Source: Symbiodinium natans
Taxonomy: Eukaryota; Sar; Dinophyceae; Suessiales; Symbiodiniaceae
Direction of reading: 5' to 3'
NCBI GenBank assembly: GCA_905221605.1
Contig: CAJNDS010000924.1
Coordinates: 588,501 to 607,500 of the forward strand
Length of the DNA: 19,000 nt
Below the pieces are notes generated by a model that was given only the letters and a program-made list of their open reading frames with translations, had not been told where the DNA came from and did no database searches. Below are positions 15,182-19,000 of this stretch, piece by piece (the stretch's first letter is position 1; each line of letters starts with the position of its first letter). Made by a program: the position numbers and the translations under genes.

Positions 15182-15591
15182 GGACCCGTCGATCTCGTCG
15201 CAGCGCCTCTTGCAGGGTTCAAAAAAACACGACTTAGATGCCTTCCTCCAAGCCCCATGAGGGCATTGGCGGGATAAAGGGCAATCCTGATTTTTTTTCA
15301 GAGGCATCATGTCAAGGGAGTCATCTCAGCAGCCCGACCTCTATCAACTCCTTAGAACGATTTTCGCATCTGCATTTATACCTGGTGTAAAATTACAAGG
15401 GGATGCAAAGAGTATTGTCATTATGTTAAGGTTCTAAGGGGAGTATGTAGACCTTGAGAAACTTCAGAGATTTCCTCCGGCATAGGGACTCAGTCAGATA
15501 CTCTTGATTTCAGAGCATGGAGCACCTTCACGATGCTGAGGACGTGTGCACACCAGTCAGCAACAGACCCTCAGAACAGCCCTAGGCCCTA
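15182..15591. other. Unassigned unique stretch
   Basis: No heptamer and no convincing exon. TTAAGGTTCTAAGGGGAGTA at about 15425-15444 repeats at 17277-17295 inside repeat family B. A T run followed by CAG at 15292-15301 is acceptor-like. Confidence 0.5.
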
Positions 15592-15692
15592 CCCTAAGAA
15601 TCCATGTACCTACATAGTATAGACTTGAGCCCTAAAGCTACAACACAGGAATCCAGGAACCCCCCTTAAAGCCCAAGTATATGCTATACAGG
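15592..15692 (+). repeat. Inverted repeat family C, left copy
   Basis: CCTAAGAATCCATGTACCTAC to GCTATACAGG. The reverse complement of 15993-16084 shares ATGTACCTACAT, GTATA, ACTT, GCCC, AAAGCTAC, AACCCC, AAAGCCC and ATACAGG in the same order. The pair flanks the His-rich island and its two telomere-like blocks. Confidence 0.7.
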
Positions 15693-15714
15693 CACGGTTA
15701 CAGCCCCGAAATCC

Positions 15715-15798
15715 CTAACCCTAAGCCCTAAGCCCTAAACCCTAAACCCTAAACCCTGAACCCCAAACCCCAAACCTCAAACCCCAAACCCTAAACAC
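15715..15798 (-). repeat. CCCTAAA block left of the His-rich island
   Basis: About twelve units, several as CCCCAAA or CCCTGAA. Confidence 0.9.
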
Positions 15799-15804
15799 TG
15801 GAAG

Positions 15805-15885
15805 GCCATGGTGTTGCGGCAGCCGTTGGCTTGGAGCCCAACCCTGAGCCGAACCACCACTACCACCACCATCACCATGGAGGAG
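15805..15885 (+). CDS. Candidate exon with a His-rich tract
   Basis: In the frame that stays open, the island reads H-G-V-A-A-A-V-G-L-E-P-N-P-E-P-N then H-H-Y-H-H-H-H-H-H-G-G, and meets GGAG|GTTTTAGG, a donor provided by the first TTTAGGG unit. The acceptor would be CTGGAAG at 15804, without a pyrimidine tract. The CACCAC/CATCAC codon mixture suggests a protein-level His run, not only a DNA repeat. His runs are found in metal-binding or disordered proteins; no function is inferred. It sits in the loop of a possible stem made by blocks on both sides. Confidence 0.33.
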
Positions 15886-15888
15886 GTT

Positions 15889-15964
15889 TTAGGGTTTAGG
15901 GTTTAGGGTTTAGGGTTTAGGGTTTAGGGCCAGGGTTTAGGGTTTAGGGTTTAGGGTTTAGGGT
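15889..15964 (+). repeat. TTTAGGG block right of the His-rich island
   Basis: Ten or eleven units, inverted relative to 15715-15798. Confidence 0.92.
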
Positions 15965-15992
15965 CGCCTTCCTGAGCCCAAAGGATCCGCAT

Positions 15993-16084
15993 ACCTGTAT
16001 GGTATACACTCGGGCTTTCAAGGGGTTGCTATGTAGTAGCTTTCGGGCCGAAGTATATACGATGTAGGTACATTGATCCTGAGG
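15993..16084 (-). repeat. Inverted repeat family C, right copy
   Basis: Inverted counterpart of 15592-15692, about 90 bases, imperfect. Beyond it, 16097-16125 holds a few TTTAGGG units. Confidence 0.7.
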
Positions 16085-16203
16085 GGAGTAGTTAGGATTT
16101 CGGGTTTAGAGTTTAGGGTTTAGTTCTCGAAGTTAGGATTGTTGTTGGGCGGGGTCCTGTTTGTCGGGGAACAGCCTAGCACGGCGAATGACCTAAGTAC
16201 TTC

Positions 16204-16266
16204 CCTGAACCCTGAACCCTGAACCCTAAACCCTAAACCCTAAGCCCTAAACCCTAAACCCTAAGC
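16204..16266 (-). repeat. CCCTAAA block with CCCTGAA units
   Basis: About nine units. The stretch 16267-16515 after it is unique; one plus frame is open (16332-16532) with no recognised similarity or good splice sites. Confidence 0.9.
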
Positions 16267-16681
16267 CAGTCGACCTCTAGCTTCACAGGTCTCCAGCTGA
16301 GGCGACTCGTTTTGTACTTTGTGAGGTTGGGTTGGCCATGAGGACTTCCGAAAATCGGGGTACACCTTGTAAACCCCACAAAATACTGTCATGCTCTGAC
16401 AGGAACCCTCAAAAAGGCCCCCCTATTTTCGGAAAGTGTAAGTCAGGGCTTTCGGCTAAGAATTGCTTGTCTGAATCGCTGGTGTCTTCAAGCCCGAACT
16501 ATGCTGAGACCTCCCTAAACCCTCAACCCTAAATCCTGAAGCCTAAACATTTTACAAGAGAGCCTCCCCTGAACCTGAACGGTCGAAGCCTTCATCTCCT
16601 GCAGTAGCTCGATATAAGCTTAGGGGTCCCCCAAGCTTCCCTCCCAAAACGGGAGCGTTCGGGTTTATATGGTTTAGAGTT

Positions 16682-16731
16682 TAGGGGTTCCCTACGACTT
16701 TGGGTCGTAGGTTCTTTGGGAGCCCCTCCTA
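16682..16731. repeat. Short double hairpin
   Basis: CCTACGAC at 16691-16698 pairs with GTCGTAGG at 16704-16711, and TAGGGGTTCCC outside it pairs with GGGAGCCCCT. A second small palindrome (AAGCTTAGGGG with CCCCAAGCTT) lies at 16616-16637. Not followed by a T run, so not read as a terminator. Confidence 0.55.
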
Positions 16732-16770
16732 AACCCTAAGCCCTAAACCCTAAACCCTAAACCCTAAACC
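16727..16770 (-). repeat. CCCTAAA block
   Basis: Six units just before the candidate exon at 16794. Confidence 0.9.
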
Positions 16771-16793
16771 TAGAGTGTCCGAAGTGTCCCTCA

Positions 16794-16880
16794 TGTTCTA
16801 CAGCCCTGGGAGGCTGGGACCACCATCCGCCAGAGCACTGTGATGAGTACGGCTGCTACGACGACCAGGGAGGCTCTCTC
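16794..16880 (+). CDS. Candidate exon with aromatic-Asp-Gly (OCRE-like) motif, copy 1
   Basis: The acceptor is about TCATGTTCTACAG, ending just before CCCTGGGAGG near 16804; the exact first base lies within 16794-16804. The chosen frame reads L-G-G-W-D-H-H-P-P-E-H-C-D-E-Y-G-C-Y-D-D, then Q-G-G-S-L-S-W and a TGA after a possible G|GTTGAT donor. C-D-E-Y-G-C-Y-D matches the pattern seen at 17709-17822 and 18590-18681. Another frame is open for longer, so the choice depends on that shared motif. OCRE octamer repeats are known in RNA-binding and splicing proteins; the link is by pattern only. Confidence 0.35.
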
Positions 16881-16913
16881 TCTTGGGGTTGATTTTGGGG
16901 CTGACAGGGTTCA

Positions 16914-17000
16914 GGGCTAAACCCTAAACCCTAAACCCTAAACCCTGGTTTAGGGATTTAGGGTTCAGGGGTTTGGGGGTTTGGGGGTTTGAGAGGGCAG
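16914..17000. repeat. Abutting CCCTAAA and TTTAGGG blocks
   Basis: CCCTAAA units (16918-16945) are followed at once by GGTTTAGGGATTTAGGG and then TTTGGGGG variants. This is a head-to-head junction with almost no spacer, so it is a small palindrome. Confidence 0.85.
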
Positions 17001-17074
17001 CGCTGTGGGCCCTGCGTTTTTGCGCGGCCTTGTTTTAGGCCTTAGAGGGTCCAGGGTTTAGGGTTGCCATCGTG

Positions 17075-17335
17075 GGACTCTCAATGGTTGCACCCTTCCT
17101 TGGGTTTGGGGACCCTTTTTTTAAAATGATCCTCTAAGGGAATTATGGGGCCCATATTAGGAGTACATGCAGGGCACCTTGTAGGGGCACATCCCTATAG
17201 CTATATCCCCCTTGGGAATTATTCTTTATTTTTGTTTATATAAAACCCAAGAAAATATTAAAAATAATATTTTTATTAAGGTTCTAAGGGGAGTATAGAT
17301 AGGGGTCCGAGTTAGACTCCCTTGATAAAAAGCGC
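17075..17335 (+). repeat. Dispersed repeat family B, copy 2
   Basis: Matches 2714-2878 in order, with extra AT-rich DNA at about 17212-17295 that carries its own CTTGGG/CCCAAG inverted ends (17212-17217, 17247-17252). It ends CTCCCTTGATAAAAAGCG directly before the exon at 17341. Confidence 0.55.
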
Positions 17336-17340
17336 TGAAG

Positions 17341-17443
17341 CCCATGAGGCAGTCCACTCCGAGACGAGGGGGGGAGTGATGTCTCCAAACCTTTCGCCAA
17401 AAGGCACACCAGTTACCCATCCTTCTTCTGCGCCTCATGCAAA
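17341..17443 (+). CDS. Candidate internal exon with strong donor
   Basis: The donor GCAAA|GTAAGTCTG at 17444 is a near-perfect 5' splice site. Upstream, GCGCTGAAG ends at 17340. The open frame reads H-E-A-V-H-S-E-T-R-G-G-V-M-S-P-N-L-S-P-K, then G-T-P-V-T-H-P-S-S-A-P-H-A, a Ser/Pro/Thr-rich and probably disordered segment, leaving AA. The acceptor lacks a pyrimidine tract. A second acceptor-like AAGTTGTGCAG ends at 17554, which would close an intron of 111 bases, but the exon after it soon meets a stop in this frame. Product unknown. Confidence 0.42.
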
Positions 17444-17708
17444 GTAAGTCTGTATCATAGTTTGTATATATATATATACATGTATATGTATGTATACATA
17501 GTACAGACAATACACACATGCGTATTCGTTAACGCATTCATGTGAAGTTGTGCAGGTGGCCTGCCGACGGCTTGCTTTGAGGGTAGTTTCATGGCCCCTT
17601 AGTATGGGCCCAACAAAGGGAACCCTTATATACCCCGCATAGACCCCATAGAACCCAAGGGCATGCAAGTACACCAAGGGTGCACCTAGCACACCCTAAA
17701 TTCCAAAG
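17444..17708. other. Probable intron with TA microsatellite
   Basis: From the GTAAGT donor; contains TATATATATATACATG at about 17465-17482. Its end is undecided between 17554 and 17708. Confidence 0.4.
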
Positions 17709-17822
17709 GAACCAAAAAGACTTGGAGGCTACTGGGACGCGACGACTGGCGGCTACTGGGATGAGAAGGGCCAGTATTGGGAGGAAGGCGCACACCGAAA
17801 TGGCTTGCTTAAGGACTCATCG
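17709..17822 (+). CDS. Candidate exon with aromatic-Asp-Gly (OCRE-like) repeats, copy 2
   Basis: The frame beginning GAA at 17709 reads E-P-K-R-L-G-G-Y-W-D-A-T-T-G-G-Y-W-D-E-K, then G-Q-Y-W-E-E-G-A-H-R-N-G-L-L-K-D-S-S, to a TCG|GTAGAA donor at 17823. It contains two adjacent units of the pattern W-D-x-x-(T)-G-x-Y-W, close to the octamer of OCRE domains. At DNA level GGCTACTGGGA occurs three times (17727, 17748, 18610), and differences between copies fit synonymous or conservative changes only in this frame. The acceptor TTCCAAAG is weak. If OCRE-like, the protein may act in RNA binding or splicing; this is inference. Confidence 0.45.
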
Positions 17823-17879
17823 GTAGAAATGGGTCCCTTCGCACCGAAGCCCTAAACCTAAAAAGCTCTGACACTAAGG

Positions 17880-18199
17880 TTGAGGGTTTCGGGCTTAGGG
17901 CCGGACTCTGTGTTCGAACTGCTGCGCACTATCCGGCCTGCCATCTCGAGCATGCCGGCCTTTGCGGCACATGCGTTGAAACATCGAGAAGGATCCCAAC
18001 ACAAGCAACATGCAGACATGGCAGATAAAGCTGCTTGTGACTGCACGCCCTCAGTCAGTTTAAAGTATATAGTCCCTAGAAACAAAAGTAGCCCCTTAAT
18101 AACCCGTACATCACGCCTAAGGTCCCTTGTAAGGGTCCCTCCTTTAGTTGCTGAGTCAGCTTCACATATTTCAGGCTGGTGTTTAACCTCAATTTGAGA
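17880..18199 (+). CDS. Open stretch, possible exon, unknown protein
   Basis: One plus frame is open for about 105 codons. The likely exon runs from GGGCTTAG (AG at 17897-17898) to GCTGCTT|GTGACTG near 18036, reading P-D-S-V-F-E-L-L-R-T-I-R-P-A-I-S-S-M-P-A and then a His/Lys/Ala-rich part. Its last base would join CC of the exon at 18590 in frame (Ser). A minus frame is open over the same bases, and a second plus frame is partly open and Cys-rich, so the call is weak. The stretch 18200-18460 after it shows no feature. Confidence 0.28.
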
Positions 18200-18462
18200 T
18201 GGTCCCTTGAGGACCAGATGAACCATTTAACTGGGGTCATATACCTCACACCACTGCAGCGCCGATGAAGGTGTATGAACCATAACCCCTAATCCCTAAA
18301 TCTTTTCCGGTTCATTTGGGTCTCCAGGCACTGGGAATTTGATGGTAAAACTTCCTTCCAGTCCAGGGCGTGGTGATATACAGACATGAGGCTGCGAGCT
18401 TCGCAAAAGGGGCTGAGGGGTGCAACGGCGAGAAGTCCGAGCGACAAGAAGGAGCACTTGGA

Positions 18463-18520
18463 AGCCCAGCGGTGCCCTTTTTGGACTTCTTTGATTTCTG
18501 GGCTCCCTCACAAAGTAGCC
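18463..18520 (+). repeat. Dispersed repeat family A, partial copy 3
   Basis: AGCCCAGCGGTGCCCTTTTT, then GGGCTCCCTCACAAAGTAGCC. It lacks the second half seen in copies 1 and 2 and runs into CCCTAAA units. Confidence 0.5.
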
Positions 18521-18522
18521 AA

Positions 18523-18588
18523 AGAACCCTAAACCCGAAACCCTAATCCCTAGACCCTGAACCCTAAACCCTAAACCCTAACCCCAAA
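18523..18588 (-). repeat. CCCTAAA block
   Basis: About nine units, opposed by the TTTAGGG block at 18687-18732. Confidence 0.9.
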
Positions 18589-18589
18589 G

Positions 18590-18681
18590 CCCTCGATGAA
18601 GGCATGAAGGGCTACTGGGATCCCAGCGGCAATTACTACAAGTGCCTCGGATGGCTCCCAGAGGGTGGAGTTGCGGGGAGC
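18590..18681 (+). CDS. Candidate exon with aromatic-Asp-Gly (OCRE-like) motif, copy 3
   Basis: After CCCCAAAG (AG at 18588-18589) the frame reads L-D-E-G-M-K-G-Y-W-D-P-S-G-N-Y-Y-K-C-L-G, then W-L-P-E-G-G-V-A-G-S. G-Y-W-D-P-S-G-N-Y-Y aligns with G-Y-W-D-E-K-G-Q-Y-W at 17748. The 3' limit is uncertain: GAGG|GTGGAG near 18664 is one donor, and the frame is open to 18686. Opposed telomere-like blocks lie on both sides. A second frame is also open, but it shows no motif shared with the other copies. Confidence 0.42.
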
Positions 18682-18686
18682 CTAGA

Positions 18687-18732
18687 GTTTAGGGTTTAGG
18701 GTTTAGGGTTTAGGGTTTAGGGTTTAGGGTTT
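18687..18732 (+). repeat. TTTAGGG block
   Basis: Six or seven units. The rest of the window (18733-19000) is unique with a short CCCTAAA block at 18933-18957 and no supported gene. Confidence 0.92.
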
Positions 18733-19000
18733 GCCCCGGGTAGGAGCTTGGGATTCTTACACGCGTATATTCATAGCAGACATACACCGATGTGAAAAAA
18801 ACATGTGGTTGTGAACGAGTCGCATCTTTCTCGCCGATATGGGGCGGGGTTTGCGAAGGCCGTCGTTTCTGAGAGGATGTTAATGGTGCCAACCTAGGTG
18901 GGTATATAATACACGTGCCGCTGCCCAACCTAGCCCTAAACCCTAGACCGTAAACCCCAGTCCATGGTCAGAGGCAGGGCATGGCAATGGGGGGACCTGC

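Noticed and set aside
16691-16711. Intrinsic transcription terminator
   Set aside because: The hairpin lacks a following T run and the genome appears eukaryotic.

Overview
The window looks like repeat-rich nuclear DNA of a eukaryote. The dominant signal is the seven-base telomere-type unit TTTAGGG, or CCCTAAA on the other strand. It is scattered in more than twenty interstitial blocks in both orientations, mixed with microsatellites, homopolymer tracts and short islands that look like exons. The genome-wide spread of this heptamer is a known trait of Eimeria and related coccidian parasites, so that is my best guess. Other lineages with TTTAGGG telomeres (plants, some algae, dinoflagellates) are not excluded. 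No bacterial-type gene layout, rRNA, tRNA or CRISPR is visible, and no complete gene can be called.

Layout. 1-4430: alternating TTTAGGG and CCCTAAA blocks separate short islands, several with splice-like edges, plus hairpin elements (1917-2018, 2301-2435, 4211-4323) and dispersed repeats. 4430-5560: a hexamer array, then the longest non-repetitive open stretch (4794-5561). 5560-6607: low-content and microsatellite DNA. 6608-11758: the main structure, a very large foldback. Two arms of about 2.1 and 1.8 kb lie in inverted orientation around a 1.26 kb centre. Each arm holds an outer unique block, an array of about 62-bp repeats, a set of CTCGAG-centred hairpin modules and an inner unique block. 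11759-12620: microsatellites, a pyrimidine minisatellite and trinucleotide runs. 12620-19000: telomere-like blocks again, with the best exon evidence of the window.

The gene evidence is fragmentary, on the plus strand and split by short introns rich in the heptamer. The strongest case is three exons at 13702-13805, 13883-14030 and 14087-14151, which keep one reading frame through two introns of 77 and 56 bases. Three other islands (16794-16880, 17709-17822, 18590-18681) share one protein pattern, aromatic-Asp-x-x-Gly-x-Tyr, and may belong to one protein with OCRE-like octamer repeats.

The observations most worth following are the foldback composite element, and the way telomere-like blocks in opposite orientation frame exons and intron ends, which could give stems in the pre-mRNA. 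All identities, splice sites and folds were judged by eye; no alignment, folding or database search was run.
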